From: Bacillus sp. SD075
GTDB taxonomy: Bacteria; Bacillota; Bacilli; Bacillales; DSM-1321
Direction: 5' to 3'
Assembly: GCF_017355165.1 (NCBI RefSeq)
Contig: NZ_JADILK010000004.1
Location: 1-64,000, forward strand
Length of the DNA stretch: 64,000 nucleotides
The notes below the pieces were generated by a model. That model had not been told where the DNA came from and ran no database searches. It saw only the letters and a list, made by a program, of their open reading frames with translations. The position numbers and the translations under genes are program-made. Positions 37,200-45,232 of this stretch are shown here, in pieces. The first letter of the stretch is position 1, and each line of letters begins with the position of its first letter.

Positions 37200-38063
37200 T
37201 TGAATAAACCCATATCCAGAAGAACATTCTTAAAGAAAAGTCTTGGTACATTGGCTACCTTAACCGGTTTAGGTATTGGAGGAAGCTATTATGCCCATAA
37301 TTTGGAGCCAAAATGGTTAGAAATCAAGCATAAAATCATCAGCCATCCGCTTATCCCAAAAGGTTTTCATGGCATGAAAATGGTCCAATTCAGTGATACC
37401 CATTTAGGCTTTCAATTTCAGCTTAAAGATTTACAAGCAATTGTCAATAAGATAAACCAATTGGCCCCTGATATTATTTTATTTACCGGAGATTTAATGG
37501 ACCAGCCTAATAAATACAAGGCTCACCAGAAAATCCCTCTCGTTTTGAATCAGCTCAAAGCCCCACTTGGAAAATTCAGCATCTACGGTAACCATGATCA
37601 TGGGGGATATGGCTCAGAAATTTACAGTGATATCATGGAAAAATCCCATTTTAACATGTTGCAAAACACCTCAACTAAGGTTACCTTATTAACGGCTGAA
37701 GAAATAATCATTGCCGGGGTTGATGATGCCATGCTTGGAAAACCAGATTTTGAAAAAGCACTTTCTGGCATCCCGGAAGAAGTGTTCACCATTATGTTAT
37801 CACATGCCCCTGATCTTGCCGACACATCAAGGACTTACGACATCCAGTATCAAATAAGCGGTCACAGTCATGGAGGTCAAGTACAAATCCCTTTTGCCGG
37901 TGCCCTTGTAACTCCCCCATACGCAGAAAAGTACCGGGAAGGTACGTATGAAATCGATTCATTAACGTTACATGTTAATAGAGGGCTTGGCACTACCCGT
38001 CTCCCCTATCGTTTTCTTTCACGTCCGGAGTTGACTGTTTACGAATTCCAAGCCGAAATATGA
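37200..38063 (+). CDS. ykuE: YkuE, Tat-exported metallophosphoesterase
   Basis: The precursor of about 287 residues starts with a twin-arginine signal, ISRRTFLKK, then a mildly hydrophobic Gly/Leu stretch. The calcineurin-like domain shows QFSDTHLG, FTGDLMD, YGNHDHGG and SGHSHGGQ, all five metal-binding blocks. B. subtilis YkuE is a TatAyCy substrate attached to the wall and can dephosphorylate in vitro. No tat genes are in this window. TTG 37200 is preferred to TTG 37191 because AGATAGG is 9 nt away from it. Confidence 0.9.
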   Translation: MNKPISRRTFLKKSLGTLATLTGLGIGGSYYAHNLEPKWLEIKHKIISHPLIPKGFHGMKMVQFSDTHLGFQFQLKDLQAIVNKINQLAPDIILFTGDLMDQPNKYKAHQKIPLVLNQLKAPLGKFSIYGNHDHGGYGSEIYSDIMEKSHFNMLQNTSTKVTLLTAEEIIIAGVDDAMLGKPDFEKALSGIPEEVFTIMLSHAPDLADTSRTYDIQYQISGHSHGGQVQIPFAGALVTPPYAEKYREGTYEIDSLTLHVNRGLGTTRLPYRFLSRPELTVYEFQAEI

Positions 38064-38232
38064 TAGGAAAAGAATACAGGGGAAAACCGCCAGACTTTTA
38101 ATAAAACCTGTGCGAATGAAACAACTTGTTGCCATAACCCATGTTAATGGACTCCTATGAATTATAGCATTAGAAGTATATCAGAGAAAACCAGATTTTT
38201 TTTACCATTACCAATGGTAGTTGCCATCAAGG

Positions 38233-38595
38233 TTATACCATAATTAAATAGCCACACAGGAAAGTGCCGATACACCCAAAAACAGACACCGATATATAGA
38301 TAAGGCCATCTATATATCGGTGTTTCCTGATAAGTTCCAGCGTTTCCATACTGAATGTTGAAAAGGTTGTAAAAGCCCCCAGGAAACCTATTGTCAGAAA
38401 AACCTGCAAAGATAAAGCCCAGCTTTCTTTCTGTGGCAACGCCATTCCCAGCCCAAAGGAACCTATAAGGTTAATCAGTAAAATGCTAATAGGTATCGAG
38501 ACGGCTGGCAATAGCCTATTAAAAATAATCTGCAAGGCATATCTGGAGGCCGCCCCAAAAAAGCCTCCTATAAAAACTGAAAGAGCCTCAATCAA
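38233..38595 (-). CDS. crcB: Fluc/CrcB fluoride channel subunit (second of pair)
   Basis: A 120-residue protein with four transmembrane helices and the Fluc signatures GGFFGAASRYALQ (TM1), NLIGSFGLG (TM2) and GFLGAFTTFSTFSME (TM3, phenylalanine box and sodium site). It initiates at TTG 38595, which overlaps the TGA of the upstream crcB by 4 nt, so the two subunits are translated in a coupled way. Bacillus encodes paired Fluc proteins that likely form heterodimers. They export toxic fluoride. Confidence 0.93.
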   Translation of the reverse strand: MIEALSVFIGGFFGAASRYALQIIFNRLLPAVSIPISILLINLIGSFGLGMALPQKESWALSLQVFLTIGFLGAFTTFSTFSMETLELIRKHRYIDGLIYISVSVFGCIGTFLCGYLIMV

Positions 38596-38972
38596 AGGGA
38601 CTCACCTCTCCGTCTATTAAAAAGGCCCAGTCCGAGGAAACCAGCGGCCAAACCAAAAAAAAGCGTGGCACCAAGATACAGTCCCGCCAATGGCAGGGAA
38701 GTCTGCAGTAGATTCACCCCTTCCTGGGAAAATGTGGACATCGTGGTGAAACCGCCACAAAACCCGCTGCCCAGCCCTAAAAAAACAAGTGATTTCCTTT
38801 TCGAGGCGAAATGGCCATGGATCATTCCAAGTAAAAAGCTGCCTACTATATTTATTAAGAGGGTTCCAAACGGGAATAAGGAATGGCCAGCAGTCAATAT
38901 TACGCAATAACGCAATATCGCTCCAGCCGCTCCTCCAAAACCGACTGCAAAAATGCTTTTAAACCGATCCAT
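38592..38972 (-). CDS. crcB: Fluc/CrcB fluoride channel subunit (first of pair)
   Basis: A 126-residue four-helix protein with GGAAGAILRYCVIL, NIVGSFLLG and GFCGGFTTMSTFSQE, the same motifs as its downstream partner. The family assembles as an antiparallel dimer. It starts at ATG 38972 after GGGGGG. Only about 36 nt separate the predicted transcription start from the ATG, so there is no room for a fluoride (crcB) riboswitch, and I see none of its conserved sequence. Confidence 0.93.
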   Translation of the reverse strand: MDRFKSIFAVGFGGAAGAILRYCVILTAGHSLFPFGTLLINIVGSFLLGMIHGHFASKRKSLVFLGLGSGFCGGFTTMSTFSQEGVNLLQTSLPLAGLYLGATLFFGLAAGFLGLGLFNRRRGESL

Positions 38973-39007
38973 TAAGGTCCCCCCAAACTTTTCACATAAG
39001 TAGATTC

Positions 39008-39016
39008 ATTATAACA
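39008..39016 (-). promoter_or_regulatory. extended -10 promoter of the crcB pair
   Basis: TGTTATAAT on the minus strand is an extended -10 element; no good -35 lies at the expected distance. Confidence 0.5.
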
Positions 39017-39089
39017 GATTAAGATGAAACAGGCTCTTTTCTTAAAAATATCCATACTATGTAAAGAATTTGAGAAAAGGAGGCTAATT

Positions 39090-39446
39090 ATGCAAACACA
39101 GTATTTTCCTTACTACCATTATCCGCAGACCATAATGCTACAGAATGATTACAGAAATGCATATGGGAATGAATATGGACCTGAATATTGGAATGACGAG
39201 CGCTTCTTTCCTTTCTTTCCGCTATTGGCGCCTGTAGCTTTCGTTGCAGGATTGGCAATTGGACCGTTGCTTTTCAATAACCGTCCACCTGTCTATCCAC
39301 CATATCCTCCTCCATACCCGCCAGCTTACCCTCCTTACCCCGCTTATCAAGCGTACCCTGCTTATCAAGGCTTTCAGGGTTACCAGCAGCAACAATTCGG
39401 CGCACAGGCTGGGGTATCCGAAAATATCAATATATACACTCAATGA
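39090..39446 (+). CDS. Pro/Tyr-rich protein, possibly spore-associated
   Basis: A 118-residue protein with an aromatic N-terminus (MQTQYFPYYHYPQ), one hydrophobic segment (FFPLLAPVAFVAGLAIGPLLF) and a repetitive Pro/Tyr-rich tail built on YPPYP and YPAYQ units, ending in a Gln-rich stretch. AAAGGAGG precedes ATG 39090 by 6 nt. Such tails occur in spore coat and surface proteins of Bacillus, so a spore role is possible but not shown. It is divergent from crcB. Confidence 0.7.
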   Translation: MQTQYFPYYHYPQTIMLQNDYRNAYGNEYGPEYWNDERFFPFFPLLAPVAFVAGLAIGPLLFNNRPPVYPPYPPPYPPAYPPYPAYQAYPAYQGFQGYQQQQFGAQAGVSENINIYTQ

Positions 39447-39739
39447 AAGTTGGACAGAAGGCGACATAAACGCCTTCTTTTTCTTGGACCAAAAGGCGTC
39501 TGGTTGAATTTTACTTCCCTATATATTTTGAAGTGGTATAATATGAAAATGAATAGATGGTAAAGTGTTGGGAAATGATGGTCATACCCTAGAGATGTAG
39601 TACATGCATTATTTTTTCACTATTTTCTGCCTGGTTGCACACACGTCTCTATTTCAACCAATATATAAAAACAGGTTTTTACTGAAGGAAGTGTGTCTGT
39701 AACGTCCTTCTAACCTTATTTAGAAAAGGAGTTTCCATA

Positions 39740-40246
39740 ATGAACCAAACGAAAGGACATTCTGAAAGGGATGAGTTTTCGATAAACTCCCTTGCCCAAG
39801 CCGTGTTTATTGTCAATAAACACGCAAAGACTGCATTGGAGCCCAAGAATTTATATAATTTAAAACGGCTCGCATTAAGCAAGCTTATGCAAGAAGGAAA
39901 AGCGAAGAAGATTGGACTTCATTTCTCTGATAACCCTCGCTTTGCAGCACAACAATCCGACGTCATAGTCGAATGCGGATCATATGTTTTTCATCTACCT
40001 CCCACTAAGGAAGATTTGAAAAAACTACCCCACCTCGGCAGCCGGGCAGCCTCCATACGGAACCCTAAAGCCGCGTTGTCATTATCCAAGGCAAAACAGA
40101 TCCTGCAAACTTACGTTGGACAAGCAGGAGAAAAACAACCGAACCTTACCAACACCGAGAAAAGGGCTCACGGCCGTGGGTCGGTCAAGCAACCTTTTCA
40201 CAATCCATTCCCATCCTCCTTTTTAGGAAAAGGTTCCAAGTATTAA
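39740..40246 (+). CDS. kre: Kre (YkyB), post-transcriptional regulator
   Basis: The 168-residue protein matches B. subtilis YkyB/Kre over the core INSLAQAVFIVNKHAKTA, YNLKRLALSKLMQEGKAKKIGLHF (quoted in part as the conserved block near residues 40-65) and GSRAASIRNPKAALSLSKAK. In B. subtilis Kre destabilises comK mRNA and limits competence. AAAAGGAG precedes the ATG. The C-terminal tail is basic and low in conservation. It is convergent with cheV, as in B. subtilis. Confidence 0.9.
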   Translation: MNQTKGHSERDEFSINSLAQAVFIVNKHAKTALEPKNLYNLKRLALSKLMQEGKAKKIGLHFSDNPRFAAQQSDVIVECGSYVFHLPPTKEDLKKLPHLGSRAASIRNPKAALSLSKAKQILQTYVGQAGEKQPNLTNTEKRAHGRGSVKQPFHNPFPSSFLGKGSKY

Positions 40247-40258
40247 TTATTGATAAAC

Positions 40259-40297
40259 CAAACGGGCCGTGAGGTAACGCCTCCTCGGCCCGTTTTC
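40259..40297. terminator. bidirectional terminator between kre and cheV
   Basis: AACGGGCCG / CGGCCCGTT with an inner GAGG / CCTC pairing lies between convergent genes and is flanked by TTTT on the plus side. Confidence 0.88.
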
Positions 40298-40301
40298 ACT
40301 T

Positions 40302-41207
40302 TCATAAAACCAATCTGTCTATCAACTTTATAAGCTCTGCAATTTCAGGCTTGCTGATTTGTGCGTCAGCCCCTACGACCTGACCTTTATGACGCAGGCT
40401 TTCAGTAATCAAAGAAGAGAAAATAATCACCGGCAATCCAGCAAGTTCCCCGTTCTCCTTTATTCTCCTAGTCAAATGATGTCCATCCATTTGAGGCATC
40501 TCAATATCGGTAATCACCAGCTGCACTTCATCTTCAACCACTTTTCCTGATCCAATTAAATTCTCCAGATAATTAAATGCATCAAGTCCATTTTCATAAA
40601 ACTCCAAGTACTTAAATCCAGCTTCTGACAATGTATCAAACAGCAGCTTTCTCAGTAAAGGAGAATCTTCTGCAATTAAGATTCTCTTGTCTGAATTTTG
40701 CCGGATACCAAGCTTTTTAACCTGTTGGATGTTTATTCCTGACTCTGGATTGATTTCGACCACTATTTTTTCAAAATCGAGTAACAGTAACATTTCGCTA
40801 TTTAATTTTATCACCCCGATAATCTGACTTTCAAGGCCTTGATACATATCCGAAGGTTTTTCGATTTGTGACCAGGAAATACGGTGGATCTGTGTTACGG
40901 TATGGACATGAAAAACCACTTTTTGCTGATTGAATTCAGCCACTATGAATTTATCCTGCTCAGGTGTTTCAGATGGCGCAAACCCTAAAGCATCCGCCAC
41001 ATTCACAACAGGCAGGACTTCTCCGCGAAGCTCAATGATCCCCTCCACATTTGGATGGGAATGAGGGACAAGTGTGACGGGGACAGGATTAATGATCTCC
41101 TTCACCTTAATTACGTTTATGCCGAATTTATTCTTGCCGAGACCGAATTCCACTATCTCAAGCTCATTCGTTCCACTTTCCAGTAATATTCCTTTATTCG
41201 CTGTCAT
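40302..41207 (-). CDS. cheV: CheV chemotaxis coupling protein
   Basis: CheV couples receptors to CheA and takes part in adaptation. The 301-residue protein has a CheW-like domain (residues about 15-155, including VEFGLGKNKFGINVIKVKEI) and a C-terminal receiver domain (about 170-301) with the acidic pocket in ILIAEDSPLLRKL, the phospho-acceptor Asp in LVITDIEMPQMDG, and the conserved Lys in DAQISKPE. A sigma-D-like promoter lies 100 bp upstream. The neighbours kre and patA match B. subtilis. Confidence 0.95.
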   Translation of the reverse strand: MTANKGILLESGTNELEIVEFGLGKNKFGINVIKVKEIINPVPVTLVPHSHPNVEGIIELRGEVLPVVNVADALGFAPSETPEQDKFIVAEFNQQKVVFHVHTVTQIHRISWSQIEKPSDMYQGLESQIIGVIKLNSEMLLLLDFEKIVVEINPESGINIQQVKKLGIRQNSDKRILIAEDSPLLRKLLFDTLSEAGFKYLEFYENGLDAFNYLENLIGSGKVVEDEVQLVITDIEMPQMDGHHLTRRIKENGELAGLPVIIFSSLITESLRHKGQVVGADAQISKPEIAELIKLIDRLVL

Positions 41208-41305
41208 TGTTTCATCTCGCCCTTCTACTTTTTCATTTCATAATTCCATAAGTCAATTAACCGCTAGGAAAAATGTCATGGTTTTTCAATGAACTCATAC
41301 CTAAT

Positions 41306-41332
41306 AATTCGGTTAAATATTTCTTTTGTTTA
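41306..41332 (-). promoter_or_regulatory. candidate sigma-D promoter of cheV
   Basis: TAAA (41329-41332), a 15-bp spacer and ACCGAATT (41306-41313) on the minus strand resemble TAAA-N15-GCCGATAA. Chemotaxis genes, including cheV, are under sigma-D in B. subtilis. Confidence 0.5.
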
Positions 41333-41384
41333 GAACAAGAATAAAAAAAGAATCCAGAATTGATTATTTATTAAAGCCAAACTA

Positions 41385-41412
41385 AAAAGGGCCCCTCAGA
41401 GCCCCCCTTTTT
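41385..41412 (-). terminator. corA terminator
   Basis: An imperfect GC-rich hairpin, AAAAAGGG...CCCTTTTT, is located 100 nt after the corA stop. Its stem has mismatches in the centre. Confidence 0.45.
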
Positions 41413-41512
41413 CCAAGCACATTTTTCACCACTGCCCTTCCGGAAACAAAATCCAGCATACTCCCAATTTCTCAACTGAAACTTAGAATAATTACAGGTC
41501 AGTTGGTTCCTC

Positions 41513-42487
41513 TCATCTCTTTCGCGACCTTTTCCTTGGATTGAGCCAACCTTTTTTAACAAAGAATAAAAACATTATCAAGGCAATTCCGCCCATCATT
41601 CCAAGAATGAGGAAATATCCATAATGCCAATTTAATTCAGGCATATATTCAAAATTCATCCCATATACGCCCACTATGAAGGTCAACGGCATGAAAATGG
41701 TAGTGATGACAGTCAATGTCATCATCGTTGAATTCATATTATTAGAGTTCACAGACAAATAACTATCACGGATATCAGACGAAAAATCTCGATAGGATTC
41801 AAGCATTTCAGTCAATTTTAGAAGATGATCGTATACATCATTAAAATAAAGGTGCTGATCTTTCAAGTATTTCAGACGCTCTGATGAAATCATTCTGTAT
41901 AATAAATCACGCATTGGTAATATGGTCCGACGGAGCCTCGACATATCTGTACGTAAATCGAAAAGCTGATCCATCAATTCGTTAATCGTGTCATTTTCAG
42001 TATTTTCCTCAATGCTACCCAATTCGCTTTCAATTTTATAAACAGGTGGGAAGAATTCATCGACGATCCTGTCAATTATCCTATGCATCAAGAAAAAGGG
42101 ACTTTGCTTCAACATTTTATTACCAGCAATTTCTTCCCATACCTTTTCCAGTTCAAACATATCTTCCTTATGAAAACTGACTATCCATTTTTCACCGACA
42201 AACATATCCAATTCCACTGCTTTGAATATCTTCTCCCTTAGAGCATGAATCACAAGAAATTGATAGCCCTCATAAAAATCCATTTTGGGACGTTGGTTAA
42301 AATCATCCAGGCAATCTTCAATTGCCAGCGGATGAAAGTGAAAATGATTGGATAAAAGTTCGATTTCCCTGTTTGTTGGGTTGGAAAAATCCACCCAGTA
42401 CCACTCGATATCCGTATTATTCATTTCCGTTAGCGGTAAATCAAAACTGACTTCTTGATTAGAAGTAATTGCGCAAGTCCTTATCAT
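41513..42487 (-). CDS. corA: CorA-family magnesium transporter
   Basis: The 324-residue protein has a large N-terminal cytosolic funnel domain and two C-terminal transmembrane helices (MTLTVITTIFMPLTFIVG and YFLILGMMGGIALIMFL) joined by the signature VYGMNFEYMPE, which contains the GMN selectivity motif. A basic tail RKRSRKR follows. It assembles as a pentamer and takes up Mg2+. ATG 42487 has GAGGG 9 nt upstream; TTG 42496 abuts that signal. B. subtilis YfjQ is the probable counterpart. Confidence 0.93.
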   Translation of the reverse strand: MIRTCAITSNQEVSFDLPLTEMNNTDIEWYWVDFSNPTNREIELLSNHFHFHPLAIEDCLDDFNQRPKMDFYEGYQFLVIHALREKIFKAVELDMFVGEKWIVSFHKEDMFELEKVWEEIAGNKMLKQSPFFLMHRIIDRIVDEFFPPVYKIESELGSIEENTENDTINELMDQLFDLRTDMSRLRRTILPMRDLLYRMISSERLKYLKDQHLYFNDVYDHLLKLTEMLESYRDFSSDIRDSYLSVNSNNMNSTMMTLTVITTIFMPLTFIVGVYGMNFEYMPELNWHYGYFLILGMMGGIALIMFLFFVKKGWLNPRKRSRKR

Positions 42488-42643
42488 ATGTATCAACCCT
42501 CAAAATTTTCTTATCATACATTATACCTTTAATTCATTAATCTCAAAAAGTTTTCTCCCCCATCCAAACTAAATGATAAAATAGAATGAATGAGAAAACA
42601 TAGTACATAATTCATTTAGCGAGAAAAGGGAGGATATTCATAG

Positions 42644-43792
42644 ATGGAACATTTAATAAACCCTCTAGTAAAAGACGTTCAAATATCAGGAATCCGTAAA
42701 TTCTACAATATGGTCGCTGATATCGAAGGCACCATTTCCTTAACGATAGGACAGCCTGACTTTCCAACTCCAATGCATATTAAAGAAGCGGCGAAACTAG
42801 CCATCGATAATGACTATACCGTTTATACTCACAATGCAGGCTATCTGGAATTAAGGGAAGCCGCTTCAAAATATGTAAAGGATAAATACAAGCTTAGCTA
42901 TGATCCGGCGAATGAAGTCCTAGTGACCTCTGGTGCAAGCGAAGGCATAGACATTACCTTTCGAACGATCCTCATTCCAGGGAACGAAGTAATATTACCG
43001 GGCCCGGTATATCCCGGATACGAACCCATCATTAAGATGTGCGGTGCAAAACCTGTTTATGCCGATACAACCAAAAATGGATTTCGTTTGACTGCTGATA
43101 TAATTGAAAAGTACATAACGGATCATACTCGGTGCATCGTTCTGCCCTATCCATCGAACCCGACCGGGGTTACATTATCTCCCGAAGAATTATTGGACAT
43201 TGCAGAACTTGTAAGGGGCAAGGACATCTTCATACTGGCCGATGAGATATACAGTGAACTGGTATTCGATCAGGAGCATGTTTCGATTGCCACTTTCTTA
43301 AAAGAACAAACCATCGTACTGAACGGATTGTCCAAGTCCCATTCCATGACCGGGTGGAGGATTGGCCTTCTGTTCGCGCCTGCAGCCATCTCTCAGCACA
43401 TCCTGAAGGTACATCAATACAATGTGACTTGTGCCTCCTCCATATCGCAGAGAGCTGCCTTGGCAGCGTTGACGGCAGGCAAAGATGATGCCATCCCCAT
43501 GAAGACTGAGTATGCACGGAGACGGGAATATGTTTACAATCGCTTACAGGCGATGAAACTGGAAATAATCAAACCAAATGGTGCCTTTTACTTCTTTATA
43601 AAGCTGCCTGAAGGTTATGCTTCTTCCCTTGATTTTTGCCTCAAGCTTGTTCAACGGGAAAAAGTTGCAGTGGTCCCTGGAGATGCCTTCTCCCCCCTTG
43701 GCGAAGGCTACTTCAGGATATCTTATGCCTATTCCATGGAAACCCTGGAAAAGGCTTTGGACCGTATTGAAGCTTTTTTAGCTATAAAGTAA
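42644..43792 (+). CDS. patA: aminotransferase PatA (N-acetyl-LL-diaminopimelate aminotransferase)
   Basis: A fold-type I PLP enzyme of 382 residues. LTIGQPDFPTP near the N-terminus, PYPSNPTG and the PLP Lys in NGLSKSHSMTGWRIG identify the class I aminotransferase group, and the sequence follows B. subtilis PatA throughout. It performs the transamination between DapH and DapL. GGGAGG precedes the ATG. It is divergent from corA and ends at a strong bidirectional terminator. Confidence 0.93.
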   Translation: MEHLINPLVKDVQISGIRKFYNMVADIEGTISLTIGQPDFPTPMHIKEAAKLAIDNDYTVYTHNAGYLELREAASKYVKDKYKLSYDPANEVLVTSGASEGIDITFRTILIPGNEVILPGPVYPGYEPIIKMCGAKPVYADTTKNGFRLTADIIEKYITDHTRCIVLPYPSNPTGVTLSPEELLDIAELVRGKDIFILADEIYSELVFDQEHVSIATFLKEQTIVLNGLSKSHSMTGWRIGLLFAPAAISQHILKVHQYNVTCASSISQRAALAALTAGKDDAIPMKTEYARRREYVYNRLQAMKLEIIKPNGAFYFFIKLPEGYASSLDFCLKLVQREKVAVVPGDAFSPLGEGYFRISYAYSMETLEKALDRIEAFLAIK

Positions 43793-43796
43793 TCGA

Positions 43797-43840
43797 AAAA
43801 AAAGTGGCCATCAATTGAATGAACAATTGATGGCCACTTT
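43797..43840. terminator. terminator after patA (bidirectional)
   Basis: AAAGTGGCCATCAATTG pairs perfectly (17 bp) with CAATTGATGGCCACTTT around a 6-nt loop. Confidence 0.92.
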
Positions 43841-43893
43841 CCTATATTTTCAAAGATGTCAGGCTACCGAAGGTTTTTCAACAAGCCAGTCAA

Positions 43894-44259
43894 CTAATAC
43901 AATCTCCGTAAAAAACGAATTTCCCGATATCCTTCTTCCTTATTTGTCGTGGTAAGGCTCACTTCAACGATGGACCCAAGTAAATCAGCCATCACTTCTT
44001 CAAATTCCCTTGAGGAGCGCGGCTTTGAAAAACCTAAACTCTTCAATTCGCGCATTAGGATCTGAAAACCGGCATTCGTTTCGATATGACTGAATTTCAC
44101 CGGCAAGATTAGCGGACTTTCATTCATTAATTTCAAATCCCAACGAATGGGCTTGGTTTGATGAATGGTTTTTTCCAGTTTAAAACTTTCAATCCTTACA
44201 ATATATCGACCATCTTCTAATTCCTGGAATTTCATGCTGATATCATCGAATTCGCCCAT
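43894..44259 (-). CDS. conserved small protein, loosely DUF669-like
   Basis: A 121-residue soluble protein rich in beta-strand-prone segments (GRYIVRIESFKLEKT, RWDLKLMNESPLILPVKF) followed by a helix (FQILMRELKSLGF) and a final strand EVSLTTTNKEEGYREIRFL. This order recalls DUF669-type phage single-strand-binding proteins, but the resemblance is by eye only. AAGGAG precedes the ATG. No other phage gene is nearby. It is upstream of patA's terminator and downstream of ykwC on the same strand. Confidence 0.65.
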   Translation of the reverse strand: MGEFDDISMKFQELEDGRYIVRIESFKLEKTIHQTKPIRWDLKLMNESPLILPVKFSHIETNAGFQILMRELKSLGFSKPRSSREFEEVMADLLGSIVEVSLTTTNKEEGYREIRFLRRLY

Positions 44260-44324
44260 AGCTTTTCACTCCTTTTTGTAAGGCTGTCGCTATCAGCTTA
44301 TTCATGATAAAGAAATGCTAGCAC

Positions 44325-45197
44325 TTAATTATAATGTTTATATAATGCCTGTGTACCGCTATTTTCCTCGCCAGCTTTTGCCAGCCCCTCATATAGGGAT
44401 TTGCTCAGGCTTAATCCAGGAGCGTCCATCCCCATTCTTTCCGCTTCGTCAAGTGCAATCTTCATATCCTTGATAAAATGCTTGATATAAAAACCAGGTT
44501 CAAAATCCCCTTCAACCATCCGCGGTACAAGATTGGACAGTGACCAGCTTCCGGCAGAACCCGATGAGATGCTTCTTAAAACCCGTTCCGGATCCAACCC
44601 CGCCTTAATGGCATAGGAAATCGCTTCAGTCACTCCGATCATATTAGATGCAATGGCGATTTGATTGCACATTTTCGTATGCTGTCCTGAGCCAGCAGGC
44701 CCTTGATGGACAACATTGCTGCCAATGATATCAAAAATGGGCCGGACCGCTTCAAATGCCTCATTAGACCCGCCGACCATGATCGTAAGCTTTGCATCAC
44801 GAGCACCGATATCTCCTCCGGAAACCGGTGCATCCAATGATTCCATGCCTCTTTTCTTGGCTTCCTCTGCTATTTTCACTGCCAAAGATGGAGTGGAGGT
44901 CGTCATATCGATTAAATGGATTCCTGGTTTCCCATTCTCGATAAGCCCATTTTCCCCAAGATAGATTTCTTCCACATCACTAGGGTATCCTACCATGGAG
45001 ATGATCACATTTGCTTTCTGCGCAATTTCCTTTGGTGCAGATGCCCACTTCGCACCCTGTGAGAGCAGTTCACTTGCCTTATCTTTCGTCCTTGTATAAA
45101 CAAATACCTCAAATCCCGCCTTAAGTAAATTTGCTGCCATGCTTTTTCCCATAACTCCTAAACCTATGAAGCCGATCGCTTTGTTCGATTCCATCAC
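44325..45197 (-). CDS. ykwC: beta-hydroxyacid dehydrogenase family protein YkwC
   Basis: The 290-residue protein has an N-terminal Rossmann fold with FIGLGVMGKSMAANLL (GxGxxG) and the family signature DAPVSGGDIGA, the C-terminal helical domain with GSGQHTKMCNQIA including the catalytic Lys, and FIKHFIKDMKIALDEA-type conserved helix. It belongs with 3-hydroxyisobutyrate and tartronate-semialdehyde dehydrogenases. B. subtilis YkwC is the orthologue; its substrate is not settled. The start could be GTG 45197 or ATG 45194; both are within range of GGGGGG. Confidence 0.92.
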   Translation of the reverse strand: MMESNKAIGFIGLGVMGKSMAANLLKAGFEVFVYTRTKDKASELLSQGAKWASAPKEIAQKANVIISMVGYPSDVEEIYLGENGLIENGKPGIHLIDMTTSTPSLAVKIAEEAKKRGMESLDAPVSGGDIGARDAKLTIMVGGSNEAFEAVRPIFDIIGSNVVHQGPAGSGQHTKMCNQIAIASNMIGVTEAISYAIKAGLDPERVLRSISSGSAGSWSLSNLVPRMVEGDFEPGFYIKHFIKDMKIALDEAERMGMDAPGLSLSKSLYEGLAKAGEENSGTQALYKHYN

Positions 45198-45232
45198 TGC
45201 AGATTCCCCCCAATCATTATTTTCAAAATCCC

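Noticed and set aside
38973-39089. Search for a fluoride riboswitch between crcB and the Pro/Tyr-rich gene
   Set aside because: No conserved crcB-motif sequence was seen, and the predicted leader of crcB is too short.
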